Shown here: positions 22,101-30,480 of the stretch, piece after piece | Numbering within the stretch: the first letter of the stretch is position 1 | Layout: each line of letters begins with the position of its first letter | DNA from: Palaemon carinicauda | Lineage: Eukaryota; Arthropoda; Malacostraca; Decapoda; Palaemonidae | Assembly: GCF_036898095.1 (NCBI RefSeq) | Contig: NC_090757.1 | Span: forward strand, 63,667,081 to 63,731,080 | Direction of reading: 5' to 3' | Length of the DNA stretch: 64,000 nucleotides | Notes under the pieces: generated by a model | Seen by the model: only the letters and a program-made list of their open reading frames with translations | What the model was told of the DNA's origin: nothing | The model's database searches: none | Program-made: the position numbers and the translations under genes

Positions 22101-22692
22101 GGCCTAGTGTATATTTTTATATAGAAATAACTAAATGTTATATACTTATATACCTTACTTATAAAATTACAAAATTTCATTCAGATCTTACTAAAGAAAT
22201 TCATCAAAAGAGGTTAAACTTATTTATTAGGTATAACCTTTGGCAAAATTTATTTGAATTTTTTATTTGATATGTACAACATGGCACCGCAATTACTTCC
22301 ATACTAAATGTGCTGTCCTATAACAATTACAAGCCAGTCTCATATAATTGAGTGAATGAAAAATCTAAGATTAATTTTTTATGAAATTTAACCGTTTTAG
22401 ATCTAAATCCTTCAGGCCAGCTCTTTGAGAACTAAGAATTTTAACTTGGAGAGGGATCCAAATTACTGGTGCTCAATATACTCTCTGAATTACTTGTGCT
22501 CGATATACTCTGTGAAGCCTTGAAGCATACATAAAGATTTCTATGAAATAACAGAATTTTAATAACAACTTGTTCCTAGGCGGCACAAACCATCATCCTT
22601 CAGTAAGGGTGGGATTCTTGCAGCAGCCGTTAATGGCCAATGAAGAATTATCAAGATTCTGGCAACTGTGGCCCAGTACTGTACCACTATAG
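251..22692 (+). CDS. Met: Methoprene-tolerant-like bHLH-PAS receptor, 3' part (6 exons)
   Basis: Join 251-455, 5547-5653, 5989-6139, 13383-13485, 19719-21240, 22580-22692; all junctions are GT-AG and the phases agree, giving 732 codons plus a stop. The Met/Gce family binds juvenile hormone or methyl farnesoate in its PAS-B pocket and acts in the nucleus with the coactivator Taiman to activate genes such as Kr-h1 (family knowledge). The sequence shows a complete [22 protein letters not shown] (exon 1), [20 protein letters not shown] (exon 2), and SYRLKCKDG plus [10 protein letters not shown] (exon 3). These resemble Met more than Clock, Cycle/ARNT or SRC. A long S/P/Q/N-rich tail follows, as expected of an activation region. 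The bHLH and PAS-A exons are missing and must lie upstream of the window. The main alternative is another bHLH-PAS paralogue. The last exon is the least certain part. Confidence 0.75.
456..1203. other. Met intron sequence, nothing recognised
   Basis: AT-rich intron sequence. I see no exon, RNA gene or named repeat here. Confidence 0.5.
1207..1515 (+). mobile_element. LINE 3' tail ending in (TAA)n (family J)
   Basis: It aligns by eye to the 3' ends at 36040-36350, 52950-53223, 41771-41893 and 55638-55784. All share a 'TGTGGAATGATCTTC' type C-terminus, a 'GGGCTT...CAACTATGGTTG' block and a terminal TAA/TGA repeat (here 1428-1515). It is a heavily 5'-truncated copy of the jockey/CR1-like LINE seen at 35.2 and 51.9 kb. 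Confidence 0.6.
1727..1929. repeat. Tandem duplication, 103-bp unit, two copies
   Basis: The 103 bases from 1727 recur from 1830 with only about two substitutions (for example AAAAGGACT versus AAAAGTACT). That implies a recent local duplication. It lies in a Met intron, and no coding content is seen. Confidence 0.9.
2225..3695 (+). mobile_element. RTE-type LINE (CFDP2-like), reverse transcriptase remnant
   Basis: Broken frames read as a LINE reverse transcriptase and C-terminus: [16 protein letters not shown] near 2521, [17 protein letters not shown] near 2635, the catalytic YADDAV box near 3041, and the C-terminal [12 protein letters not shown] near 3633. Stops and frameshifts separate the pieces (stop near 3134). 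The endonuclease half is missing. The copy runs into an (AAT)n tail. Similar copies lie at 15345 (+) and 34905/36353 (-). Confidence 0.8.
3688..3759 (+). repeat. (AAT)n microsatellite at LINE 3' end
   Basis: An impure GATAATGAT start becomes a pure TAA array. It abuts the LINE stop and is probably its tail. Confidence 0.9.
3760..4967. other. Met intron sequence, little recognised
   Basis: Intron sequence without an exon or RNA gene that I can see. A short stretch at about 3886-3930 resembles, in the opposite orientation, the SINE-like repeat at 6240. Confidence 0.4.
4968..5281. repeat. Large palindrome of two head-to-head tRNA-derived SINE units
   Basis: Two arms of about 155 bp, one the near-perfect reverse complement of the other, meet near 5125 with almost no spacer. 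Each arm carries an RNA polymerase III B box (GGTTCGATTC: about 5165-5175 on +, about 5080-5090 on -). The shared centre holds a TGGCTAAATGG A-box-like motif on the minus strand. The inverted pairing extends outwards to AAATAAGCC / GGGCTTATTT. It could form a cruciform, or a long hairpin in the Met pre-mRNA. Confidence 0.8.
5294..5469. repeat. (TA)n microsatellite
   Basis: About 175 bp of TA dinucleotides with a few C interruptions. It lies directly beside the SINE palindrome and about 80 bp before a Met exon. The open frames in it are artefacts. Confidence 0.97.
5547..5653 (+). CDS. Met: Met exon: PAS-B helical part
   Basis: The acceptor ttatctttcag ends at 5546 and the donor gtacgta starts at 5654. 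The first base completes the Arg codon of the previous exon; the last base starts a Met codon. It encodes [18 protein letters not shown] followed by [17 protein letters not shown]. This is the G-x(2)-P/S-x-E-V-x-G-x-S...H-x-D-D signature of PAS-B and lines part of the ligand pocket in Met proteins. Confidence 0.82.
5989..6139 (+). CDS. Met: Met exon: PAS-B C-terminal strands
   Basis: The acceptor ttttattttcag ends at 5988 and the donor gtataa starts at 6140. It encodes [17 protein letters not shown], then [20 protein letters not shown] and FVCINTVL, the closing beta strands of PAS-B. FVCINT is a strong match to the end of PAS-B in Met/Gce proteins. An open frame begins 49 bases before the acceptor but is intronic. 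Confidence 0.82.
6240..6560 (-). mobile_element. Probable tRNA-derived SINE or related dispersed repeat
   Basis: It carries a decayed B-box-like motif in reverse (GGGACTCAAAACCC, expected GGGACTCGAACCC) and a GC-richer body unlike the surrounding intron. The type is inferred from the B-box remnant and from general resemblance to decapod SINE sequence. Confidence 0.4.
6848..7035 (+). repeat. DIRS-A left inverted terminal repeat
   Basis: It contains GGAAGGTAGCCATTAGACTT, GAGCGGGTAGGCTGGGGGTG and TATACTCTCACAGCTGTG. All recur reversed at 10315-10505 and again at 34690-34880 (element B). Confidence 0.85.
7585..8440 (+). pseudogene. DIRS-A Gag-like region (Ser/Arg/His-rich)
   Basis: Shifting frames give [20 protein letters not shown] and RSSRSERSS. 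The composition is like the basic low-complexity Gag of DIRS elements. The same kind of sequence occurs in reverse at 33.2-34.6 kb. No intact ORF remains, and the Gag label rests on position and composition only. Confidence 0.5.
8690..9728 (+). pseudogene. DIRS-A tyrosine recombinase
   Basis: The core-binding part ([19 protein letters not shown], about 8897-8953) is followed by the catalytic part. [20 protein letters not shown] (about 9130) carries the first catalytic Arg. [19 protein letters not shown] (about 9534) corresponds to the HxxR box, with Asn in place of His. [11 protein letters not shown] (about 9633) carries the Tyr nucleophile. Stops near 9090 and 9403 break the frame, so it is probably inactive. 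The family catalyses site-specific strand exchange to integrate circular DIRS DNA. Confidence 0.8.
10315..10505 (-). repeat. DIRS-A right inverted terminal repeat with 3x 24-bp tandem
   Basis: Reverse complement of the left repeat. The motif ACAGCTGTGAGAGTATATAT is repeated three times in a row at about 10317-10384, which is a local expansion inside the terminal repeat. Confidence 0.85.
11540..11602. repeat. (CT)n microsatellite
   Basis: Pure TC/CT array inside the pogo-like element. Confidence 0.97.
12077..12200. repeat. (CT)n microsatellite
   Basis: Long CT array, pure at first and then interrupted by A/C. The open frame over it is an artefact. Confidence 0.97.
12585..12660 (+). mobile_element. 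3' end fragment of the RTE-like LINE (family R)
   Basis: GTCGACTACCTCCCAAAATT and GTGGGAAGTG match the 3' ends at 23600 (reversed) and 39510. An ATT-rich tail follows. Confidence 0.5.
13205..13332. repeat. Minisatellite, unit about 35 bp, four imperfect copies
   Basis: AAAAGGTTAAATAGAAAGTA recurs four times with variable spacers, ending only about 50 bp before the acceptor of the 13383 exon. Confidence 0.75.
13383..13485 (+). CDS. Met: Met exon: post-PAS-B linker
   Basis: The acceptor tttcttgcacag ends at 13382 and the donor gtaagtaa starts at 13486. The first base completes a Ser codon, and the exon then reads 34 codons ([20 protein letters not shown]...) to a phase-0 end. Met-family proteins have a comparable charged helix straight after PAS-B. 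The preceding intron is 7.2 kb and holds a complete DIRS-like element and a pogo-like element. Confidence 0.78.
14134..14950 (+). mobile_element. DIRS-like element C: decayed tyrosine recombinase
   Basis: The frame to 14376 reads [40 protein letters not shown] and [14 protein letters not shown]. This is the inter-domain region and first helix of a DIRS recombinase. After the stop, [19 protein letters not shown] continues it, with the catalytic Arg replaced by Cys. Further broken pieces ([13 protein letters not shown]) match the expected C-terminal order. No Gag or RT accompanies it. Confidence 0.65.
15258..15341. repeat. (AT)n microsatellite
   Basis: About 84 bp of AT dinucleotides immediately before the LINE at 15345. 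Confidence 0.97.
15345..16997 (+). mobile_element. RTE-type LINE (CFDP2-like), endonuclease start fused to RT
   Basis: 15345-15602 reads as the start of an APE-type endonuclease ([18 protein letters not shown], then [18 protein letters not shown]). At about 15605 it jumps into the RT region ([56 protein letters not shown]), then a C-terminus ending [12 protein letters not shown]. The middle of the endonuclease and the linker are deleted, and several stops are present. Same family as 2225 and 34905/36353. Confidence 0.8.
17225..17475 (+). repeat. DIRS-D terminal repeat, solo piece
   Basis: ATGGTTCAACAGGAAACGTG, GATCGGGAGTTGTAACGGCT, GGATAACCATGGCTTGTTAT and GAAGCTGCCAATGAGGAACT all recur in reverse orientation at 31885-32205. 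This copy lacks about 100 bases of the other between TTATTAACA and the GAAGCTGCC block. No frames accompany it. Confidence 0.65.
17890..18215 (-). pseudogene. hAT transposase C-terminal remnant (ZBED5/FAM200-like)
   Basis: On the minus strand 17911-18030 reads [20 protein letters not shown] followed by [19 protein letters not shown]. This fits the hAT dimerisation region (the ...LCExxFSxL...K..R..L...LR..LS pattern). Upstream, 18060-18200 gives [19 protein letters not shown], broken by a stop. hAT proteins are cut-and-paste DNA transposases. Only the last part remains, so it is non-functional. Confidence 0.65.
18220..19718. other. Met intron sequence, no gene seen
   Basis: Contains a poly(A) run at 19139-19162 and AT-rich unique-looking sequence. 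No exon with acceptable splice sites and phase was recognised before 19719. Confidence 0.45.
19719..21240 (+). CDS. Met: Met exon: long C-terminal low-complexity region
   Basis: The acceptor tgtattttttccag ends at 19718 and the strong donor gtgagtt starts at 21241. The exon is open for 507 codons in the frame set by the previous exon, and begins [20 protein letters not shown]. The rest is rich in Ser, Pro, Gln, Asn and Tyr, with many S-P steps (SPD, SPQ, SPG). That composition fits an unstructured transactivation region with candidate proline-directed phosphorylation sites. The open frame runs on to 21359, but the residues after the donor are hydrophobic and intron-like. Confidence 0.85.
21241..22579. 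other. Last Met intron, nothing recognised
   Basis: AT-rich sequence between the donor at 21241 and the proposed acceptor at 22578-22579. No repeats or RNA genes recognised. Confidence 0.45.
22580..22692 (+). CDS. Met: Probable last Met exon with stop codon
   Basis: The previous exon ends in phase 1. The acceptor acttgttcctag at 22568-22579 restores that phase, and the frame stays open for 37 codons to TAG at 22690-22692. It reads [20 protein letters not shown] and then [16 protein letters not shown]. The aromatic/acidic end looks like a short activation or docking motif, but I know of no named match. The acceptor tract is only moderate. Competing candidates near 26783 and 30932 give shorter or poorer tails. 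Confidence 0.55.
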
Positions 22693-22789
22693 ACCTGGGT
22701 CTGCCAGTGCACTAGGCCTCAATTGAGATTTCGGCCGTGGTACTGAACAGATGCATTCCCACTGCTCTCTCAACTTGGATTGATGATTT

Positions 22790-23297
22790 GTGCAGTGTTT
22801 CTAGTCTTTGTTTTCTCTTTACAGTATGAGTCTTTGTGAATCTTGTGAGATGTGAACATGTCCAGGATTGCCGCAGTGTGCCAATGTGGCACATTCATTT
22901 CATTAGTGCTGTAAAATTAAATTGAGCCTCATCCTTTTTGTCTGACGTGGACGTGAAGAGGACACATCGCCCTTCAGACTTTCCTCGTGATGAGTGCCCT
23001 TCTTCCCAGTAGACAAGATGCCAATACAGGAAAAAGAAAAAGGCTAAGCATGATCTTTCTCCTTCGGATTCTTCAGTGCGTTCTAGCCTTCGGAATCTCG
23101 ATACTGGTTCTTCTTTGGTTCCTTACACGGATGGAAACCAGAAGACTTACGAGGATTATTCTCAAACACATTCGTCCAAGAAGAAAGACTTCCCTGCTTC
23201 CCCTAGAGAAGAGAGGAAATTTACGATCGCCAACTTTAATTTCCCTGGCCAAAGCTTGAAGTCCGATAGTCGCAACCGCAGAACGACTAAGACCTAA
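22790..23297 (+). pseudogene. Possible DIRS Gag-like fragment (Lys/Ser-rich)
   Basis: One frame with a single stop reads DFPRDECPSSQ, then YRKKKKAKHDLSPSDSSVRS, then SSKKKDFPASPREERKFTIA, to a stop at 23297. The basic Lys/Ser/Pro composition and the placement among DIRS debris suggest Gag. No RT or recombinase follows, and I cannot confirm the family. Confidence 0.35.
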
Positions 23298-23585
23298 TAC
23301 ACGACCCATGTTCATAAGGGTCTCCTCATTTTTGTTTTGCTTTTCTCTTCTTGGGTTCACTGCCATCAGAAGAATATCTCTTTTACTTTCCAGATATAAT
23401 GGAAAAAAAAGGGACAAAAATATTGAAATATTATCAACACCAAAATCCCAAATGCATATTGTAAGCTTAGATGGCAAATGGATGCTAGTGTGACGTGTAA
23501 TGTACTACTATGCGGCCAGGGACGGCATTGGCGATATAATAGTTTGTCATATTTACGAACCACTGTATTACAGTACTTGTATCTT

Positions 23586-26440
23586 ACATACATACATATA
23601 CCAAGGCACTTCCCCCAATTTTGGGGGGTAGCCGACATCAACAAATGAAACAAAACAAAAAGGGGACCTCTACTCTCTACGTTCCTCCCAGCCTGACAAG
23701 GGACTCAACCAAGTTCAGCTGGTACTGCTAGGGTGCCACAGACCACCCTCCCCTGTTATCCACCACTATGAAGCTTCATAATGCTGAATCCCCTACTGCT
23801 GCTACCTCCGCGGTCATGTAAGGCACCGGAGGAAGCAGCAGGGCCTACCGGAACTGCGTCACAATCGCTCGCCATTCATTCCTATTTCTAGCACGCTCTC
23901 TTGCCTCTCTCACATCTATCCTCCTATCACCCAGAGCTTTCTTCACTCCATCCATCCACCCAAACCTTGGCCTTCCTCTTGTACTTCTCCCATCAACTCT
24001 TGCATTCATCACCTTCTTTAGCAGACAGCCATTTTCCATTCTCTCAACATGGCCAAACCACCTCAACACATTCATATCCACTCTAGCTGCTAACTCATTT
24101 CTTACACCCGTTCTCACCCTCACCACTTCGTTCCTAACCCTATCTACTCGAGATACACCAGCCATACTCCTTAGACACTTCATCTCAAACACATTCAATT
24201 TCTGTCTCTCCATCACTTTCATTCCCCACAACTCCGATCCATACATCACAGTTGGTATAATCACTTTCTCATATAGAACTCTCTTTACATTCATGCCCAA
24301 CCCTCTATTTTTTGTACAATCACTTTCTCATATAGAACTCTCTTTACATTCATGCCCAACCCTCTATTTTTTACTACTCCCTTAACTGTCCCCAACACTT
24401 TGCAACCTTCATTCACTCACTGACGTACATCTGCTTCCACTCCACCATTTGCTGCAACAACAGACCCCAAGTACTTGAACTGATCCACCTCCTCAAGTAA
24501 CTCTCCACTCAACATGACATTCAACCTTGCACCACCTTCCCTTCTCGTACATCTCATAACCTTACTTTTACCCACATTAACTCTCATCTTCCTTCTCTCA
24601 CACACACTTCCAAATTCTGTCACTAATCGGCCAAGCTTCTCTTCTGTGTCTGCAACCAGTATAGTATCATCCGCAAACAACAACTGATTTACCTCCCATT
24701 CATGGTCATTCTCATCTACCAGTTTTAATCCTCGTCCAAGCACTCGAGCATTTACCTCTCTCACCACTCCATCAACTTACAAGTTAAACAACCATGGCGA
24801 CATCACACATCCCTGTCTCAGCCCCACTTTCACCGGAAACCAATCACTCACTTCATTTCCTATCCTAACACATGCTTTACTACCTTTGTAGAAACTTTTC
24901 ACTGCTTGCAACAACCTTCCACCAACTCCATATAACCTCATCACATTCCACATTGCTTCCCTATCAACTCTATCATACGCTTTCTTTTGATCCATAAACG
25001 CAACATACACCTCCTTACCTTTTGCTAAATATTTCTCGCATATCTGCCTAACTAAAAATCTGATTCATACAACCCCTACCTCTTCTAAAACCACCCTGTA
25101 CTTCTAAGATTGCATTCTCTGGTTTATCCTTAATCCTATTAATCATTACTCTACCATACACTTTTCCAACTCTCTTACCCTTATATTGTGGTACAATACA
25201 TGCACAAACCCAATCTACTGGTACCATTGACAACACAAAACAATCTCACCAACCATTCAAGTACAATCACACCCCCTTCTTTCAACATCTCAGCTCTCAC
25301 ACCATCCATACCAGATGCTTTTCCTACTCTCGTTTCATCTAGTGCTCTCCTCACTTCCTCTATTGTAATGTCTCTCTCATTCTCATCTCCCATCACCGGC
25401 ACCTCAACACCTGCAACAGCAATTATATCTACCTCCCTATTATCCTCAACATTCAGTAAACTTTCAAAATATTCCGCCCACCTTTTCCTTGCCTCCTCTC
25501 CTTTTAACAACCTTCCATTTCCATCTTTCACTGTCTATTCAATTCTTGAGCAAGCCTTCCTCACTCTCTTCACTTCTTTCCAAAACTTCTTATTCTCTTC
25601 ATATGAATGACCCAATCGCTGACCCCACCTCAGGTCAGTTGCCCTCTTTGGCTCACGTACCTTACGCTTTACTTCCACATTTTTCTCTCTATATTTTTCA
25701 TACTTCTCTATACTATTACTCTGCAGCCATTCTTCAAAAGCCCTCTTTTTCTCTTCCACTTTTACCTTCACTCCTTCATTCCACCATTCACTGCCCTTCC
25801 TTATGCTGCTTCCAACAACCTTCTTGCCACACACATCACTTGCAATCCCAACAAAATTTTCTTTTACTAACTTCCACTCCTCCTCTAAATTACCAGTTTC
25901 TCTTACTTTCACTTCGTCATATGCCATTTTCAACCTTTCCTGATATTTACTTTTTACCCCCGGTTTTATTAGCTCTTCAACCCTCACGCTCCCTTTTACA
26001 TCCACCTACTCTATTTCCCCACTCTTTTGCTACAACTAATTTTCCTTCCACCAAAAAATTATCAGATATACCGTTAGCCATACCCCTAAACACGTGCACG
26101 TCTTTCAATCTTCCAACATTCTTTTAGTTATTAACACATAATCCATTAATGCCCTTTCTACTACTCTTTCATTTGCCACTCTTACCCATGTATACTTATT
26201 TTTATCTTTCTTTTTTAAAAGGCTATTACTTATCACCATTTCTTGCTCAACACACATATCTACCAGTCTCTCACCACTCTCATTTTCACCTGGTACGCCA
26301 TACTTCCCAATGACACCTTCTACCTCTCCAGCGCCCACTCTAGCATTTAAGTCACCCATGACAACTACACAATTCCTTCTACCCAGTCCTTCTACACACC
26401 TTGTTAATTCATTCCAGAACTCATTCCGCTCTTGTATCTT
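23586..26440 (-). mobile_element. RTE-like LINE (family R), 5'-truncated copy 1
   Basis: Frames on the minus strand, in order: endonuclease end (GDLNARVGAG, 26105-26359), linker (25535-26005), RT start (RRALDETRVGKASGMDGVRA, 25181-25531), RT core (KAYDRVDREAMWNVMRLYG; LRQGCVMSPWLFNL near 24780), catalytic LLFADDTILVADTEEK (24417-24767), and C-terminus (MYGSELWGMK...RWFGHVERMENG...RNEWRAIVTQF, 23845-24300). Frameshifts separate the blocks. A 62-bp tandem duplication (about 24255-24375) disrupts the C-terminal join. The copy ends at a conserved CCCAATTTTGGGGGGTAG block. Confidence 0.85.
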
Positions 26441-26749
26441 AAGTTACAATAAATGTTTTGAGTACTTTACGGGAACCCATTCTTAAAAGTGAATGGTCGT
26501 AACTCAATACCATTATAACCCGAGGGCCTCTTGTAGGTGATAAATTAATCACATACATATAGTTAAACCTAGGACATCTAACGCAACCAGGACTAATAAA
26601 AAATTTCATTGTTAAGAAAGCTTGCACTGAACTTTTATATCTTTTCCTCCCAACTTCAATTCATTAAAAATCAATTAAAAGAGCTGAATTGCCTGTTAAG
26701 TTCCAGTGGTTAGTGTTTAACCTACATTCCATACCACTACTTCCATTTC

Positions 26750-29250
26750 AGAAGAAAAGAAAATGAAACTCTTTCCTTACAGGTCTCTGGACAACCAGAG
26801 AGTTCTCGGCAACCCTCAAGGATCTGTAGGATACAGTAGTTGGTAAGATCAACGAGATGTCTGATAATCATAAGTACCTATTACTACTGGAGTGATCATT
26901 TGGGGAAGCACATGTGAGGAATTAGCTTCTCCATTTACTCAAGTTGTTTCCTGTCCTGTGAAGGATCTATGTTTTGCTACATGACCTGATGAGCAACTAC
27001 CAATGGGCTAAGGATAAAGAGATCTAGGGACCTGTGAGTATACTCCTGTAAGTACAGTAATAGGTAGTGAAGGGTGTCTCTTGTTGTCAGACTCCTGTCT
27101 CAAAGAACTGCACCATTGACAGGTTCTTGAGAGCTGGGAGTTCATGAGCTTGAATCCAGCATGTTTTTTCATATCATTTGTAGAAAAAACATGCCTGATT
27201 GTCCCATGGACCCAAAAAGAAATTATTCTACGATTTCTTTTCTTATTCCTCGTGTTGCTGTAGTTAGAGTTGTAGTATCCTCCCAGGACAGGAAAGAAAG
27301 TCTTCTTGGTCTTCGCTAATCGCTTCTCTTAGGGAACCGATGAAGAACTTGAAGTTGTGAATGGCTAGGTTCTAGGTCTTGGCAACGAACTTCTGTACCA
27401 AGGTGACGGAGACGTAACTTTGAGAATGACTTGTGACACAGGAAAAGTTATGCTATTTGTCTACTTGCTTCACGAGGGATAAACTTGTTGAGGAAAGTCT
27501 CAAGGACCAAAGCCTATTTGCCATCAGGCTTGAGAGACCTGAGGACACTCGATACAATCCACTCATCAATTCTCGCAAATACAGTAGGCCAGGCTTACGT
27601 CCCAGTTGAGATTTAGATGGAAAGCAAACCATTATCATTCACTGAGGAGATTGAGGAATTCCCCTTGCCCCAACAAAGTAGCAAAACAGCTGATCCAGAT
27701 CATATTCAGCATAGAGTTGTTTAGGACCAATGAGGGTCACACTGAACCTCGATATCGGCAACCAACCTAAGAAATTGGTGAAACGGGAAAAGGACATAAA
27801 AAAACGTAAGCAAAGTGTCCTCAACTGCTGCCGATGCAGTCTGGAACTGATGGAAGTATCTTGTTGACCCGGATGGCAAACAGGTTGAGCGATGGTGAAA
27901 CTCGAAGAGTAAGAAGCCTTTCTGCCAGGCAGTGAGGTAAGGAACACATGTGATCCCCATATGAACAATCCTCTTGTCCGGATGAAACTTGCAAACAGCT
28001 CTACAGTGTTGTCCATTTCCTAAGAGTGCACCTGCTTGCCAACTTGTTAGGGGTCTGTGAAACAGGGGCCCCCTTGTTGATGTAAGTGATGAACAGAAGT
28101 GCATTACCAAATTCACGTGGACAGTAGATTCACCAAAGGTTAGGAATTCCCGCAACGAGGTTTGTCATGCAGCTACCAGGGTAGGTTGTCCCATATTCCT
28201 GTTCTAAGAAAACAGATAGGGAAGGGGAAACTGGTTGCTGACTAGCGATACTTAAAAACTTACTAGAGCGATCGGTGGGATAGCCACCCGTGAGGAATTA
28301 GCTTCTCCATTCAGGAACAGATATTCCGGCAATCATCCTAAGGAAGGACTCTCCCTAGTGTCATGCCATCTATATTCCGAGATGCTCCATCCTCTGCTTG
28401 ACAGTACTCTGACAAAAATTTCCCGGAATTACCATTGTCCGTAAGTCATAGCAAAAGGACGAATGACTCTTATGCTGAAGTAATTCCTGTAAGATTGTAG
28501 AATGTGGCAATTGTCAAGATCCTTCACTAGACAATTGCCGATGATAGAACTTGAGAGAAGACTACCAAGAACACTTGAGGATTATTCAATGCCCTGATAA
28601 TATAGAGGGCTTCTTTTTATCATGGACTGCACACTGATTGCCATCTTGAATGGTTTATGGGGAACAATTTGTTCTAAGTAGAGAGAGCAATGATTAGTCT
28701 TCAATTCCCTCTTTGACTTCTGCAATTGGAGAGTTATCGGACTTGTCTCGGAGGACTTTGTTCTTTTTCTACCGCAGGGAGACGAGATCTGGCTGATATC
28801 AGATGGTCGATCTGAACATAATTGATGTGAGAATGAGAAAAGGGAGTGGTAATCATTACAAAGAACTTGAGCTCACAGTTTCCCGCTCTGCATCAGTGTC
28901 TCTTGCTCAATGTATAGACAGGCATACATCCACTTATGGGAACTGCAGCAAGTAGATTTGACTTCAGCGTCCTCCTATCCCTTTCTCTGCCCTACCTCTT
29001 ACCTGAAACAACCAGGTTGAGGATGAAAAATCCAGTGTTCTCTGTGCCTTTTCAGGGGAAGTAGAGACGCAAGGTGCTGAATTGGACCTGTAGATCACCA
29101 GTCTCTTCAATGTTAGCTTAAAGGCACAATGGAATTCTCAGAATTGTTGCTTTTGACGGGTTGTACCCTTGAAGGTACCTGGTCGATGAAAGAGGAAGTC
29201 ATGTCTCGCCTTCCACCTTTTCATTGTGATCTCTGTTTCTTCCCACACAC
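26750..29250 (-). mobile_element. Decayed DIRS-like RNase H / connection region (tentative)
   Basis: Minus-strand fragments near 27790-28110 such as LNLFAIRVNKILPSVPDC and a QQGGP motif resemble the end of a DIRS/Ngaro RNase H ('VDLFATRxNxxLP'). Stops are frequent. GAGGAATTAGCTTCTCCATT occurs at about 26917 and again at about 28293. I could not find a clear RT, recombinase or terminal repeat, so the boundaries are loose. Confidence 0.35.
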
Positions 29251-29252
29251 AC

Positions 29253-29373
29253 GAGGAGGAGGAGGAGGAGGAGGAGGAGGAGGAGGAGGAGGAGGAGGAG
29301 GAGGAGGAGGAGGAGGAGGAGGAGGAGGAGGAGGAGGAGGAGGAGGAGGAGGAGGAGGAGGAGGAGGAGGAGG
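29253..29373 (+). repeat. (GGA)n microsatellite, about 40 uninterrupted units
   Basis: About 121 bp of pure GAG/GGA trinucleotide. Frames across it give poly-Gly, poly-Glu and, reversed, poly-Pro; none shows other coding evidence. Confidence 0.97.
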
Positions 29374-29960
29374 CATTAATATGCTCGGTCTATCAATACT
29401 TCTTCCCAGTGGGAATAGCTTTTGGCACACAACTACTCTCCCTCCCTCATTTGTCGATTGTCCAAGAAAGGAGGAAGAAGAGTGGCACCCTTTAACCCTA
29501 CCAACGGTGAGCATGCTTGTCTCAGTAGAAGACTAGGCACAGAAAGCAGACGTGTGACCCTGACCACCTGTACCGCACATCTAAACACCGCCTAGGGATA
29601 TTTTGGTTCTCAGTTCCACATCGTTCAGAGTCCACGCATGTGTGACTCCTATCAATTGGTATTCTTAAGACTTCTTCGATGATGTCTTCTACTTCTAAAA
29701 GTTTCACCATGAAAAGACCCAAAAATGGAACAAAGGAGGAGGAGGAACTTGAAGTTCACCTTCTATGGTTTCAGTCAAGCCATTAACAACACTCCTATGG
29801 GAGAAGTCCAGAGGGGACTTAATTAAGAGCCTTTCCATAGTTGGGAAGACTGCAGAGAAAAGGGCAGTGGCCCTCTCCAAACGCTCACGCTGTTGCCATT
29901 TCTACGGCTACGCTAGTGAGAAAATGAACAGCAATAGACATGCCGCCCCGCTGGAACAAG
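29374..29960. other. Unresolved, coding-like GC level
   Basis: Less AT-rich than its surroundings, with short open frames on both strands. I recognise no protein; it is probably part of the decayed element to its left. Confidence 0.3.
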
Positions 29961-30480
29961 TACAGTTATGCCTCACAACACGAAATTAATTCGTTCTGGA
30001 GTGGCTTTTGTAAAGTGAATTTTTTGTGTTGTGACACATTTCACATGCAAATTGCCCAATTCTTTTCAAATCCTACAAAACACCACATTAAATATCATAA
30101 TAAAGCTACAGTATAACCACATTGAAATACTGTACAACCAAATACATTTGAACCGTTCAATATACCTAAACTAACTGTTAATAACCTTAAATTAAGTAGT
30201 TATGACATAATGTAATAATAAATGGAAAATAATACAATACATACAGTATAATACTTTACATATACTAAATACAGTTCCATATGTACTGTACTATTATAGT
30301 TACCACTATTATAGACTACAGCTACATTTTATGTTGTCTGAATTCATTTTCTCCAACTTTTTTGTGATGGGTGACTATTTTATTCTTGGCCTGGCTGGCC
30401 AATCTCTCCTTAAAATGAAACATTTTTCATAAAGCGAGTCATAAAAATATTTGCATCTCGTTTCGCAGCTTAAAATTACT
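29961..30480 (+). mobile_element. Pogo/Tigger-like transposon fragment, one end only
   Basis: CAGTTATGCCTCACAACACG and ACGAAATTAATTCGTTCTGG are typical of a Tigger-like terminal inverted repeat. AAAGCGAGTCATAAAAAT and CTCGTTTCGCAGC near 30430-30470 are similar internal motifs. The opposite end was not found, so the right limit is approximate. Confidence 0.5.

Noticed and set aside
25188..26127. Long Ser/Pro/Leu-rich frames on the plus strand (140 and 212 codons)
   Set aside because: Antisense shadows of the minus-strand family-R LINE, whose own frames match linker and RT sequence. The same shadows appear antisense to the copy at 37-39 kb.
26783..26852. Possible Met exon with good splice sites (ctttccttacag before, gtaagatc after)
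   Set aside because: From the phase-1 donor at 21240 it reaches a stop after about 15 codons. Its best open frame needs a phase-2 partner that I could not find. It remains a weaker alternative to 22580-22692.
29129..29536. Long frames of poly-Gly, poly-Glu and poly-Pro
   Set aside because: They are translations of the (GGA)n array; the flanks show no recognisable protein.
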